DNA of 64,000 bases from Culex pipiens pallens (lineage: Eukaryota > Arthropoda > Insecta > Diptera > Culicidae): contig NC_068938.1 in NCBI RefSeq assembly GCF_016801865.2, forward strand, positions 23,246,873 through 23,310,872. The letters are read 5' to 3'. The translations under genes were made by a program, and so were the position numbers. Positions 35,123 to 47,214 of the stretch are shown one piece after another. A model generated the notes under the pieces. The model saw only the letters and a program-made list of their open reading frames with translations, was not told the origin of the DNA and searched no databases. Positions within the stretch are counted from its first letter, which is position 1. Every line of letters begins with the position of its first letter.

Positions 35123-37702
35123 CACTAAATCCCCCATATGCGCTCTTTTTGGGGGGGCGCACACCGGGGGAGAGCGCAATTCGGGGGAGCGTTATTTCGG
35201 GGTTTGAGCGCAAACGGGGGGAGCGTTATTTCGGGGTTTGAGCGCAAACGGGGGGAGCGTTATTTCGGGGTTTTGGCGTAAAATGGGGTTTTCTTTTTTA
35301 ATGTACATTATTTACAAATAAATGAAACATTTGTATAAGGGGTCATCCACAAAACAAGGGTAAGGGACCATCCACAATTCTAGGTATACAAGAACTCCCG
35401 GAAGTCATGCCCTATATATCTACTTGATCATCGAGGGTCTATATGGTTGAACTAACCATCGGTATAGCTTCAGGTAGCTGCAGTGAACCACGATAGATAC
35501 TCTTCGCTATGTTGGATTGTTATGGGTCCTCCAGGAACTCTCGGAAGTTATGACCTGATGATCTACCTGATCAACGGGGGTCTATATGGGTGACTTAACC
35601 ATCGGTATAGCTTCCGGTAGCTTCAGTGAACCACGATGGATATTCTGGATAACGTTAGACTGTTATGGGTCCTCCAAGAACTCCCGGGAGTTATGACCTG
35701 ATGATCTACCTGATCAACGGGGGTCTATATGAGTGTATTAACCATCGGTATAGCTTCAGGTAGCTTCAGTGAACCACGATAGATACTCTTCGCCATGTTG
35801 GATTGTTATGGGTCCTCCAGGAACTTCATGAAGTTATGACCTGATGATCTACCTGATCAACGGGGGTCTATATGGGTGAATTAACCATCGGTATAGCTTC
35901 CGGTAGCTTCAGTGAATCACGATGGATATTCTGGGTTACGTTGGATTGTTATGGCTCCTCCAGGAACTCCTGGGAGTTATTACCTGATAATCTACCTGAT
36001 CAACGGGGGTCTATATGTATATATTACCCATCGGTATAGCTTCAGGTAGCTTCAGTGAACCACGATGGATATTCTGGATAACGTTAGACTGTTATGGGTC
36101 CTCCAAGAACTCCCGGGAGTTATGACCTGATGATCTACCTGATCAACGGGGGTCTATATGAGTGTATTAACCATCGGTATAGCTTCAGGTAGCTTCAGTG
36201 AACCACGATAGATACTCTTCGCCATGTTGGATTGTTATGGGTCCTCCAGGAACTTCATGAAGTTATGACCTGATGATCTACCTGATCAATGGGGGTCTAT
36301 ATGGGTGAATTAACCATCGGTATAGCTTCCGGTAGCTTCAGTGAACCACGATGGATATTCTGGGTTACGTTGGATTATTATGGGTCCTCCAGGAACTCCC
36401 GGGAGTTATGACCTGATGATCTACCTGATCAACGGGGGTCTATATTGGTATATTACCCATCGGTATAGCTTCAGGTAGCTTCAGTGAACCACCATGGATA
36501 TCCTTCGCCATGTTGGATTGTTATGGGTCCTCCAGGAACTCCCGGGAGCTATGACCTGATGATCTACCTGAACAACGGGTTTCTATATTGGTATATCAAC
36601 CATCGGTATAGCTTCCGGTAGCTTCAGTGAACCACGATGGATATTCTGGGTTTCGTTGGATTGTTATGGGCCCTCCAGGAACTCCCGGGAGTTATGACCT
36701 GATGATCTACCTGATCAACGGGGGTCTATACGGGTGTATAAATCATCGGTATAGCTTCAGTTAGCTTCACTGAACCACGATGGATGCTCTGGAGTTCGTT
36801 GGATTGTTGGACCCATATAGACCAACCCTCGTTGATTAGGTAGATCATCAGGTCATAACTCCCGGGAGTTGCTGGAGGGCCCATAACAATCCAACGTACC
36901 CAAGAGTATCCATCGTGGTTTATTGAAGCTACCTGAAGCTATACCGATGGTTAATACACTCATATAGACCCCCGTTGATCAGGTAGATCATCAGGTCATA
37001 ATTCCCGGGAGTTCCTGGAGGACCCATAATAATCCAACATGGCGAAGGGTATCCATCGTGATCCACTGAAGCTACCTGAAGCTATACCGATGGTTAATAT
37101 ACCCATATAGACCCCCGTTGATCAGGTAGATCATCAGGTCATAACTCCCTGGAGTTCCTGGAGGATCGATAACAATCCAACGTACCCAAAAGTATCCATC
37201 GTGGTTTATAGAAGCTACCTGAAGCTATACCGATGGTTAATACACCAATATAGACCCCCGTTGATCAGGTAGATCATCAGGTCATAACTTCATGGAGTTC
37301 CTGGAGGACCCTTAACAATCCAACGTACCCCAGAGTATCCATCGTGGTTTACTGAAACTACCTGAAGCTATACCGATGGTTAATAGACCCATATAGACCC
37401 TCGATGATCAGGTAGATATCTAGGGCATGACTTCCGGAAGTTCTTGGATACCCAGATTTGTGGATGGCCCCTTATCCGTGTTTTGTGGATGACCCCTTAT
37501 ACAAATGTTTCATTTATATGTAAATAAAGTACATTAAAAAAGAAAACCCCATTTTACGCCAAAACCCCGAAATAACGCTCCCCCGATTTGCGCCAATTAG
37601 AGCGTTATTTGGGGGGAGCGTTATTTCGGGGTTTGAGCGCAATTCGGGGGGCGCAAAACGGGGGAGGCGCAATCGGGGGGAGCGTATTTAGGGGATTTAG
37701 TG
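35123..37702. mobile_element. 2.58-kb foldback element with 143-bp head-to-head arrays
   Basis: The outer ends are CACTAAATCCCC and GGGGATTTAGTG, flanked by TA on both sides. The outer arms carry repeats of GGGGGAGCGTTATTTCGGGG and its inverse. Next come GGGGTCATCCACAAAAC and its inverse, then about ten direct tandem units of about 143 bp (marker ATCGGTATAGCTTC near 35459, 35601, 35744 and so on to 36745). Four units follow in inverted orientation (about 36812-37400). No transposase frame is visible. The TA duplication suggests a Tc1/mariner-type mobilising enzyme. Confidence 0.85.
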
Positions 37703-37704
37703 TA

Positions 37705-38581
37705 ATAGATCTTGCAACTTTCCAACGCCAACCAGCAACGCTTCAATGACGTGCAAACGTCAGGGCTCCGTCGAAGCTCGCGAGTTAATTTATTGCTGTC
37801 CACCGTGGCCCAGCACCAGAGTCCACCGCAGCCGCCGACAGCCCCTCGTTAGAGACATGTAGTGTCATTTATTTTCCGCCAAACAAGCCTCAAAGGATAT
37901 CGAAATCAAATATTGAACTTTTGCGGCTTAGCAGCGCCAACTTCAGCCAGCTCCGTTGCCTGTGGTCAATTATGCAAATTGCTAAATTGTAACGCGCCCC
38001 GCGACCACAGATTACAACTTGTTGGGGTCGCGCCACTTCTCTGCGGAGCAGTAGATTTTCCAGGACCGATTCGGCCGATCAAGCAGCAGGTTGGTCACTT
38101 TGCGGGCAAGAAAACCAGAACCGCGCAAAACAAGTGCTATCGAGAAGTAATCTAATTTTAATTACATTTACAATATAATTAAAATCTTTATCTTTATTAG
38201 ATCGAATGGGTTTCTTGCCTGCGGAGTTGGGCTTAGATCGGTCACCACTTTGGCTTAGCGGCCGCACTCAGTTGCTGGAAACAATTTTAATGAGTGTCGA
38301 ATGGTCGAAACGAGCGGTGTTTTATGATGTTGTCAGTGCGGAAAACTGCCCAGGGAGGTGACTTGGCCGATCGAAAGTGAAAGAGAACAAGATGCAGATA
38401 AGTCTGGCGCTTTGAAGGGGCTTTAGTAAATTGGCTTTGAAAATTAATTAAACGGTTCGCAGTTCCTTTTTATGGTAGCGTTTGTTGGAGCATTAGAAAT
38501 ATGGAACCAATCGTGTTTTTAAGAATTTTGAGATTTTTTATTCTAAATTTCTGTTTAAATAAGATGATCGCATAGACATAT
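37705..38581. other. Unique DNA between two foldback elements
   Basis: GC-richer to about 38460 with open frames of up to 97 codons on either strand (37862-38155, 38079-38267) that match no family. No splice-supported gene was found. Confidence 0.4.
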
Positions 38582-38583
38582 TA

Positions 38584-40458
38584 CATCATATTCTTGATTT
38601 ACACAACGAAATGGGGGTGTTTAAATCGAGAACCGTTTTAAAAAAGAAAGTCCATGACTTAAATTTAAATTAAATATGACTTAAATTAAGAATATTTGGG
38701 AATTCATAATTTTTCGGAGAATTTTTAAAATATATCAATTGTATTTTGTTAAGAAATGTTATTAAAACAATTTATCCTGGTTATGGAACACTTGGGATGT
38801 TCTAGTCCATCCGAAACTTCCGGAAATTTGAAGCAAGAGGTTTACCAAAGAAACAAGTCGAAACTTCAAGATATTGACTAAGGATCCTACCCAGACTGCT
38901 TCAGCAAGTGTGGTAGGCTACAGAACATTATTGTAACAACTTATTGTGATGGTCTTTGTCATCCAAGAACTCAATAGAGTTAAGATCTGTGGGTCTACCG
39001 CTGTAACAAGCAAGAGGTCAACAGTTTTTGACCCCGGAACATATCCGCATAGCTTCAGTGAGTATGGTAGACTAGTTTGCTGATGTGTTGGGATGTCCTG
39101 GGACATCCAAGGACTCCCTGGAATTAAGATCTATGGGTCTACCGCCGTAACAAGCAAGAAGTCGACGGTTTTTGACCCCGAAACATGTCCGCATAGCTTT
39201 AGTGAGTATTAAATTAAAAAAAATTTAATTGGTTTAGTGAGTATTGTAGACTAGTTTGCTATATGTTGGAATGTTCTGGGAAATCCAAGGGCTTCCTGGA
39301 GTTAAAATCTGTGGGTCAACCGACGTAAAACGCAAGAGGTCGACGTTTTTGACCTTGGGAAATACCCGCAGAGCTTCAGTGAGTATGATAGACTACTTTG
39401 CTGTTATGTGAACATCCCGTTCCAGAAAGTCCTTGTTACAGCCTTTGACCATCGTGTTATAACTCAATGAAATTCTTGGATGACCCAAGACAGTCCAATA
39501 CATTAGCAAAGTAGTCAACCATACTCACTAAAGCTATGCGGGTTTGTCCCAAGGTCAAAAACCGTTGACTTCTTGCTTGTTACGGCGGTAGACGCATAGA
39601 TCTTAACTCCAGGGAGTCCTTGGATGTCCCAGAACATCTCAACACATCATCAAAGTAGTCTACCATATTCACTGAAGCTATGCGGGTATGTCTCGTAGTC
39701 AATAACCGTTGACCACTTGCTCGTTAAGGCGGTGAACCCACGGATCTTAACTCCAGGGAGTCCTTGGATGCCCAGAACATCCCAACACATCAGCAAACTA
39801 GCCTACCATACTCATTGAAGGTATGCGGATAAGTTCCGGGGTCAAAAACCGTCGACTTCTTGCTTGTTATGGCGGTAGATTCACAGATCTTAACTGTAGG
39901 GAGTCCTTGGATGTCCCAGGACATCTAAACATATCCCAACACTCCAGCAAAGTAGTCTACCATACTCACTGAAGTTATGCGGGTATGCTCCGGGTTCAAA
40001 ACCCGTCTATCTCTTGCATGTTACGGCGGTAGATTCATAGATCTTAACCCTAGGGAGTCCTTGGATGACCCAGCTCATCCCAATAAGTTGTTACAATAAT
40101 GATCTGTAGCCTACCACACTCACTAAAGCAGTCTGGGTAGGATCCTTAGTCAATATCTTGAAGTTTCGACTTGTTTCTTTGGTAAACCTCTTGCTCAAAA
40201 TTTCCGGATGTTTCGGATGGACTAGAACATCCCAGATGTTCCAAAACTATGCTTACATGTTTCAATATCATAACTTAATAACATACAATTGATACATTTT
40301 GAAAACTCTCCGAAAAATCATGAATTCTCAAAGATTCTTAATTTAAATCATATTCTCGATTTAGGTCATGGACATTCTTTTTTTAAGTCATGACTTAAAA
40401 AAAGTTGCGTAAATCGAGAATCGTTTAAAAAAAGGTGACTTAAAAAAAGAATATGGTG
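38584..40458. mobile_element. 1.88-kb foldback element with about 147-bp head-to-head arrays
   Basis: The termini CATCATATTCTTGATTT and the inverse of CACCATATTCTTTTTTT are flanked by TA (38582-38583 and 40459-40460). Units of about 147 bp (marker TGGGTCTACCGC at 38988 and 39134, a diverged third near 39311) occupy the left arm. At least four inverted units occupy the right arm from about 39440. The third left unit contains a roughly 32 bp AT-rich insertion. The unit sequence is unrelated to the 143 bp unit of the neighbouring element. There is no coding capacity. Confidence 0.85.
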
Positions 40459-40460
40459 TA

Positions 40461-40732
40461 TCATCAACCTGAATTAATACAAACTAAGTTTATAAATTTT
40501 GTTCATCATTATTCCTATCCCACTGCACCAGATCGATCAATCAATGCAGAAAAAAGTGCCGAGTCTCCCCGCTCAATTATTCAATCACTCAACAGATCAT
40601 AAATCAACAGAATCTATGTAATAAACTCCCTTTTCGTTGGCGGCAGCAACAACCCCGTAGTACCTTGTACTTACTTCATTGGGCAAAAACCCACAGACCC
40701 TTTGAGCAAACAAATTATGTAAGAGAAATTGT
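40461..40732. other. Flank of foldback element, no gene
   Basis: Short mixed-composition interval with no recognised feature. Confidence 0.3.
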
Positions 40733-40917
40733 CAGTCTCTCCGCGTTTATTTGCATAAGGAAAAATCGATTTGTTCCTTCTTGTCTCTGCCCCCCTCCTC
40801 TCACAGTCTTCAATTCTGACAGCACTTTGAAAGCAGCCTCCCTCCAGTCATCGCGCATAGTTAATCGCGTACGCGCGCGAGCGTGCCTCAGGAAAGCGCA
40901 AGTAAGTCTCGCGCGCG
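40732..40917 (+). promoter_or_regulatory. CpG-rich candidate promoter and untranslated first exon
   Basis: TCAGTC, an arthropod initiator match, lies at 40732-40737. A CpG-dense stretch (CGCGTACGCGCGCGAGCG near 40867-40884) is followed by a perfect GTAAGT donor at 40912-40917. The open frame through it encodes nothing recognisable, so a non-coding first exon is the better reading. The evidence is motif arrangement only. Confidence 0.25.
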
Positions 40918-41723
40918 CGCGCCAACGTTACGTTACGTGACCACCACTTTCCTGACCGGACCGGTGAAAACCCAAACCAGGACGAATTCCGCGACGAGTC
41001 CCACTCACATGTTCAGGAGTAGTGAATATTTTAGCACAGGAAATTGAGAGTGCACCAGAGTGATTGGGCTAGGGTGCATTATTCAGGGCGATGCGTTCGC
41101 TTCCCGATTGAACGTCTGACCGGCAAAGAAAAGCGAAGCTGGTTTGCTTGAATTTATTGTTTTTAGCTGAAAAATGCAATTTTAAAAAGTATCACTCGAA
41201 CAATTTTATTTTAATAACTTACTAAAAACAAATAAGCTTGTTTTATTTTTAAGAATTTTGTGGACAGTATTTAAACTCAACAACCGCGATTAAAAATATT
41301 TCTTTGTTTGATTTTGTTTTTAAGGGAAAGGTGTAAACAGTTTGAAAATAGCGAATTTTGCTTTACCGCTATTGCACAGTGGTCCAGAGCGTAAAATTAA
41401 CCCTCTAACGCCCATGGTTGCACCAGAGCACTACTAATTTTTCACTTCAAATTGAAATTTCTCGAAAACAAATGAATGAAATGATCACATTCTTTCTGCA
41501 CAGTGTTATTTAAGATGTTTACTGCCTCCAATTTAAATTCCATCCAATTTGGTCAATTCTGTAGAAAATGGCAAGGAAAACCGTAAAAAATCTCGATTTT
41601 GCTCTGGGCGGGAAGGGGTTAAGTGGAAAATTTATTTTCCGAAAAATTGTGAATTTTGGAGCTTTGGTGTATTGAGAAGAGTTATTGCAAATAAAAGGGG
41701 CAACTTTTGGTTCGGTTAAAAAT
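40918..41723. other. Unique DNA, no gene recognised
   Basis: A GC-rich start (GCGCGCGCGC repeat near 40921) becomes AT-rich after 41160. No exon is supported. Confidence 0.35.
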
Positions 41724-41725
41724 TA

Positions 41726-42234
41726 GGGTGGTTTACGATAAGGGTGATTTTGAATATATAACTTTTCAGGAATATTTTTGGGAATTTTTTCGTCTTCTAT
41801 AAAGTTATTGGGCTTGCCAATCCAAGCAACTTTTTCGAAGTCACCAAAATTTTATCTCATAATCTACGCCTTCTATGACCAAATTTATAGAAAGCATCTG
41901 AGCAAACCTTCAAAAATCAGTTTCTTGAACGTGGTAACTCAGGGTTACGTTTTAGAGAAAGGTGATGATCGGGGCACTTTTAGAGCTCTAAAAACAAACA
42001 TTTTTATTATTTGACAAGCCAATTAAGCCTTAAGGATTAAAAGTTACAGCCATTTAAAGTTAAAAAAGATGCATTTTAAAGCATAAACATTTCGAAGAGG
42101 CGCCAGGTTACATTCAAAAGAAGAGATCCAGCACTACAAACGCTGAAAAAATCTCAGAGGTGTTTTTCTTTAAACTCGAGATATCTTCATTTGAAAAAGT
42201 CTAATTTTCAAGGGAAAACCATATGGGACCACCC
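41726..42234. mobile_element. Possible 509-bp TIR element
   Basis: TTAGGGTGGT near 41723 and ACCACCCTAA ending at 42236 are perfect inverses. If TA is the duplicated target, the element spans 41726-42234. The inverted match is short, so chance is not excluded. No coding content is seen. Confidence 0.35.
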
Positions 42235-42236
42235 TA

Positions 42237-43529
42237 ACGAAGTTCGAAAATTGTCCAAATACATGTTTTTCCATGTAATTTTGCCAGTTTAATCTGAATC
42301 TGCTCTTAGAATTGAGCCGAAGTGTCAAAAATCGATTTTTAGTATTTTTTTGGGTTTCCATGTAAAAGTATCCTATATACCTAAAATATATATATTTTAA
42401 GCTTGCAGTTGCAAAATAAGGAAATTGTTAGCAAATAATAAATTGAATTATCAGGTAATCACAATTTCTCTGAATGTTGGCTCTTATTTTGATATGTTTA
42501 TGCTAATTTTATTGGGATGTGTTTATTTTATTATTTTATAGTTTTTAATTCGAAATATTTTTAATTAGCTGAACGCGTCTATAATAATTAGCTGGGTACT
42601 GAAAAGACAGAATGCGTAACGTGATTTCCGAATGATCCCCACTGCTCCTCACTAATACAACTGCACTACTGCTCAGAGTTCGGAAAACCACTCACACTCA
42701 CAAATTGAGTAGGCTTCCTCACAGTAAACACTCTCGATACTCACCGTGAGTGTGAGGGCTGAGTAAATTTACTCATATTTGAGTAAAATGAGGGTGTGAG
42801 TAGGCCGTTTCCAACAATTTGTTATTTACAAAATCAATGACCACATCAATCCAAAATCAAGGGACTTTATCAATCGGTTGTACATTTGAGGTAGCGTTAA
42901 TGTCTATAAATCCGAAGGTTATGTGTTGGTATTAATGTGGTATCAATATTTTTTTTGTCTGTCTGGTATTTTTTTTTACTAAACATAAACAAAGTAGAAG
43001 GCTATGTTCAAACTCAAGCGTGACATATTTTTTGCTGCTGAAGTGACTCGTTTTGAAACATTTTGGATCTGATGATATGAAATTTTTCGCTGATAAATTA
43101 AATTCCTCGTGTTTTTTTTATTGGTAGACTAAACGATGGGCGGCCAAAAGAGTTCTTCTTTTTTTTAATTTTTTTTAATGGCCCGCCACACTCCCCCACA
43201 CCAAAAAGCTCTAGGAACTTCCTGGTAGTGGACGCAAACTATCCTTAGCTCGTACACACATAAACAAGAAAATTGAAAATAAAAATTGAGCCAAGGACTA
43301 ATTAGATGTGCGGTGAGTTAAACTACAAGGATGGTATCCCAGTGGAAGAGTCTTCCTTTTAAGGGATCCACGAAATTAAAATTTATTATTGAAAAGCTAA
43401 CATTGACGGGTGATTACTAAAAACTAAATTGTTTAATCAAATAGTTCGTTGAGTTTTTGTTTAAAATATTGTTTGATATTTTTGTTTTCAACGTGATGAG
43501 AAATTGCTTCAGAAGTGGGGGAATTTTGT
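42237..43529. other. AT-rich interval, no gene
   Basis: Contains a cluster of GTGAGT/ACTCAC motifs in both orientations at about 42690-42800, which may be a small decayed inverted-repeat element. No coding exon was found. Confidence 0.4.
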
Positions 43530-43532
43530 GAA

Positions 43533-43704
43533 GGGACCATCCATAAACCACGTGGACACTTTCTTGGGATTCTGCAACCCCCCGCCCCCCCTCCGAGGAC
43601 AATTGTCCATATATAAAAAAAAAATTATTGTATGGATCGTGGACAATCGCCATAACCCCCCCCCCCTCCCCCCTAAAGTGTCCACGTGGTTTATGGATGG
43701 TCCC
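43533..43704. mobile_element. GGGACCATCC MITE, complete 172-bp copy
   Basis: Near-perfect inverted termini of about 28 bp (GGGACCATCCATAAACCACG and its inverse) surround C-rich tracts, a GGACAATTGTCC palindrome and CGTGGACAATCGCC. The 3 bp GAA flanks both ends (43530-43532 and 43705-43707). Best-preserved member of a family also seen at 24121, 32993 and about 49350. Confidence 0.9.
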
Positions 43705-43849
43705 GAATCAGAGGAGCAACCGGATGGAAGTTACGAGTTTATGTATCTTTGAAGCACAGTGCTAATTGGACGAATCGGAATTTAAGTCAATTGTTAATTT
43801 GTTTAGTCAATTCACTGATAAAATCAAAACAATATTGAAAAGTATAACT

Positions 43850-44060
43850 TTTTAACACAAGTGCTGATCAGTTCAACTTGATACAGGTGCTGAAAAGTAG
43901 ACTTTTTCAGCACTTGTATCGAAAAGTATCACTTTTAGAAACTTTTATTTTTAGTAGAGAAAAGTATGCCTTTTCGTCATGAAAATGTCATCAAAATAAC
44001 CGGAAAAGTAATTAGTTTCACAACGGAATTACAAAAATATTTTTTTTATTAATTGAAAAT
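43850..44060 (+). mobile_element. Relic of the 1.55-kb foldback family
   Basis: GTGCTGAAAAGTAGAC, TTTTTAGTAGAGAAAAG, TTTCGTC and GTTTCACAACGGAATT occur in the same order as 9510-9650 in the element located in the D7 intron. The outer termini are missing. Confidence 0.6.
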
Positions 44061-44254
44061 GATTTTTGCATTGGTCATTTCGTTTATTTTTTGTTTTTTG
44101 ACGTTTGGCTGCTTTTCAACTGGACTACGGTCCAGTTATCGAGCGCTCAGTTAATCAACGCCCGGTTACCGAACAAGTACTACATAGAGTTTATTGAATT
44201 TTATTAGAAAATAAAGTTTAAAAAATAGTAAGATTTTAATGGATATCAAAACAT

Positions 44255-44612
44255 TATTGATTTGGGTTCGATTTACATCTGTTTCAGCCATCGGATGGGG
44301 AAGTAAAACGTTGGTTCCGGCCTTAGTTTTTGTTAGACCATTAAGTCGTACCATGTGTTGGAGTCGTCTCCCCCTGGTATAAGTACCAACAACACACCAA
44401 ACAAAGCTTCCTTCGGTGGAGTCACTGATCGGCGGTTGGACAATCCAAAAGTTGTCAGTTCGAATCCTGGGATGGAAGGTTTCATTTGAATAAAAAGAGG
44501 TTTGGGTGGTTCTCCCCATTCAAGCCTTTGGACTCCTTGTTTCAAGCAGAACAACTGGCAACAGAGACTACAAAAGACCTGTGGGTCGTTGAAGCAGATG
44601 TTTTTTTTTCTT
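44255..44612 (+). mobile_element. tRNA-derived SINE, 5'-truncated
   Basis: It starts with a decayed B-box (GGGTTCGATTT near 44264). Then GGATGGGGAAGTAAAACG, GGTGGAGTCACTGATCGG, AGTTCGAATCCTGGG and a T9 tail near 44600 match the SINE at 30322-30735 in order. Its A-box and target duplications are lost, so it is an older copy. Confidence 0.75.
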
Positions 44613-44729
44613 TGTGCGTGAAAAATCACTGTGCTTAGCTAAAAATTTTATCCAACAATAATCCAACCGCAAAAAGCTCATATAATCACATTCATATAAA
44701 TCAGAATCGAAAACTGAGCAAATGTCTAT

Positions 44730-44755
44730 CTGTGTCTGTGTCTGTGTCTGTGTCT
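44730..44755 (+). repeat. (TGTGTC)n microsatellite
   Basis: Four near-perfect copies of a TGTGTC-type unit, ending in CTATG. Confidence 0.8.
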
Positions 44756-46183
44756 ATGTATGTGACCAACATTTTCAGTAAATTTTCTATATCGTTTCCG
44801 ATTTTTGTCATAAAGGTTTCATTCGGCTTGGTTTATTTAAGCTTTCGAAGTTCAAAGAAATGTAATGAATAAATTGGGTTAAAAATATATTTGTTTCAAC
44901 AAAAAAAAAATCCTTACATATTCATTTAATTACCGTCTTTCATGAAACGTTTAGTGACAGAACTGTTCTTTAATTTAAAATGTTTACAGTTTAATTTAAA
45001 TTTTACACATTTGGAAATCACCCAGATTTTCAATATTTTGAAACATTAGGTCTCATACGTTCAATTTGTCTGTATAGACCTTGCAAGACGTTTGTTTAAT
45101 CAGAAACTACAATCTGCTCGGGATCTTTCTCCAAACCATTCAAAGGAGTAAGAGTCTGTCCGCACCTGGGAGGTGCACACGAGCCGCGCGCTCCTTAGAA
45201 TTAGCCTCAAACATGTGAAATTCGACGTAGGACGGCGTTACGACGCTTGTTGACGAGAATCGACCTAAAGTTGTCACAAACACACACTGTTCGGTATCAG
45301 CATACGGTTGAAATCGAAAACGAGCTGACAGCATCATTGAGCGGGAAATGTGGGGCAAACTCGACGACTGGGTCGGCGAGGTTCGATGCCCCCCTTCGCG
45401 AAAGGAACAACACAGCCCGGGATGTGGTGAAGTGGCGAAAGTGCACTCCCCATATTGGAAATTCTCGGATCTCGCTCTCTGCTGTCTCGTAACGGTGCAG
45501 TGCATATCGATTAGTGCATTTTGCCGCGTGCGACTGCATTTGTTTGGCGTGTATGCAATTCAACTTTTGTTGTTATTGTGGCCGGCTTCTTTTTGCCCCG
45601 GGGTAATGTATGGGGAAGGTTTTGCGCTCCAGAAGTGTTCAATTGATGGTTATGAATTCAGACCTATTTGAATGGAACACTTCCGTCGGAGAACTAGAGC
45701 ACCGGGATCAATAAGTGGCATTTGAAATGAATGGCAAAAACTTTTTGAACAGTTTTCATCATATTGATTAATTTTCGCACATATTCAATAAATTTATTTA
45801 TGCTTAACTTATTTTAAATAACTGACCAATAAATAATTTAAAATAACTTGGAATTTTAGTTGATTCATAGATTCGTAGAACTTGAAAATTTTTGTCATCA
45901 TGTTTCAAAAATTATTTTTGATTAACAAATACGTAAAATTTAAATTTTCTAGAAAAGGCTGCAATATGTTTTCTTTGTGGTAAATTGTTTTTCGTCTTAA
46001 CTTTTTTTTCTCAAAATTATGACTGCAGTGCACAGATGTTGTATCTACTTCTCAATAAACCTTGTTATAATATTTGCTATTTATAAATTTGCTGTCATCA
46101 GACTGAGCAATTCCAGCTCAAATCAGGATTTTTTCTGGTACTTTTGTACCCAACTCTTTCTGATTTCAATGAAACTTTTTTTT
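44756..46183. other. Gene-free interval with GC-richer patch
   Basis: Positions 45130-45680 are GC-richer and hold overlapping open frames of 80-121 codons on both strands. None has a recognisable domain or consistent splice signals. The rest is AT-rich. Confidence 0.4.
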
Positions 46184-47214
46184 TTGAGCCAATTGTACAC
46201 AAAAAAGAACTTTTTAAAAGGGCGTTTGTTATTTAAATATTTTCGTATCTTAAAATTTTAAAATTACTGTATCTCGAAGCCTTGGTCAAAGACAAGCTAG
46301 TAGGAAATTGGACGGGCTTTCTAAAAAAAATACTGATAGAAAAATACACGCCACTTCATTGAGATTTTCACATTTTTTAGTTGTTCAACATTTTTGAGGA
46401 AATAGAATAAGATGTTACAAAAAGAATGACAATAAATTCAGGATGCTTTACCTCTCCTGAAAAAAAAAATACAAAAATCATTTACTAAAACTGTTTTTAG
46501 TTAAAGTGGTCTATACGTCATTATTTTTAGAACCCTAATAGGCTGAAATTGGATGATAAATATGCTTACGTAATATTAAAACGAGTCAAATCAAAAAAGT
46601 TGTTCAAGGCAAAATAATAGGAAATTGGACGAACTTTTTTAAATATTTTCGATACTGAAAAATTAGTCTGTCATTCAGAAATTGCCAAAAACTATCAAAA
46701 AATCTATTTTCCACATTTTTCTTTTTAAAACCGCTGCATCTTCACAAGGATTGAACATAGGACAATAGAAAATATGGATACTTTATGTAAAATTGTCTGG
46801 GGAATCGATGCCCACTGTCGATCTTTAAAATTTTGACGTTTACGTCACTAAAAAACAGTTTTAGTTAATGATTTTTGTATTTTTTAGGAGAGACATACCG
46901 CCCTGCATTTTTCATCAGGCTTTTTGAAACATATCAGACTATTTTCTCAAAAGTTTTTAACGAAATAATCGTCACATCACCTTAAAAATAAACTCTTAAG
47001 CTTAAAAAATTAAAATCTCTTAGAAGTGGCGTGTATTTTTTTTCAGTGTATTTTATTCAGAAAGCCCGTCCAATTTCCAACATGTTTGTCTGAAACCACT
47101 TTTTGATACGATGAAACGGCTTTGAGTTACAGTAATGTTTAAATGACAAAATGCAAACATATTTAAATAACTTACGCCCATCTCAAATGTCACTTTTGAG
47201 TACAATTGGCTCAA
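46184..47214. mobile_element. 1.03-kb foldback element
   Basis: TTGAGCCAATTGTAC (46184) and GTACAATTGGCTCAA (ending 47214) are perfect inverses. Further inverted pairs lie symmetrically inside about position 46699: GGAAATTGGACGGGCTTTC with GAAAGCCCGTCCAATTTCC, ATACACGCCACTTC with GAAGTGGCGTGTAT, and TCATTTACTAAAACTG with CAGTTTTAGTTAATGA. A target duplication is not clear. Non-coding. Confidence 0.75.

Noticed and set aside
35123..40458. Regular repeats with spacers that could suggest a CRISPR-like array
   Set aside because: The 143-147 bp units are contiguous, diverged and inverted across a centre, inside elements with terminal repeats. There are no short identical repeats with unique spacers, and the context is eukaryotic.
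45140..45671. Frames of up to 121 codons on both strands
   Set aside because: They overlap antisense to one another in a GC-richer patch, with no domain or splice structure.
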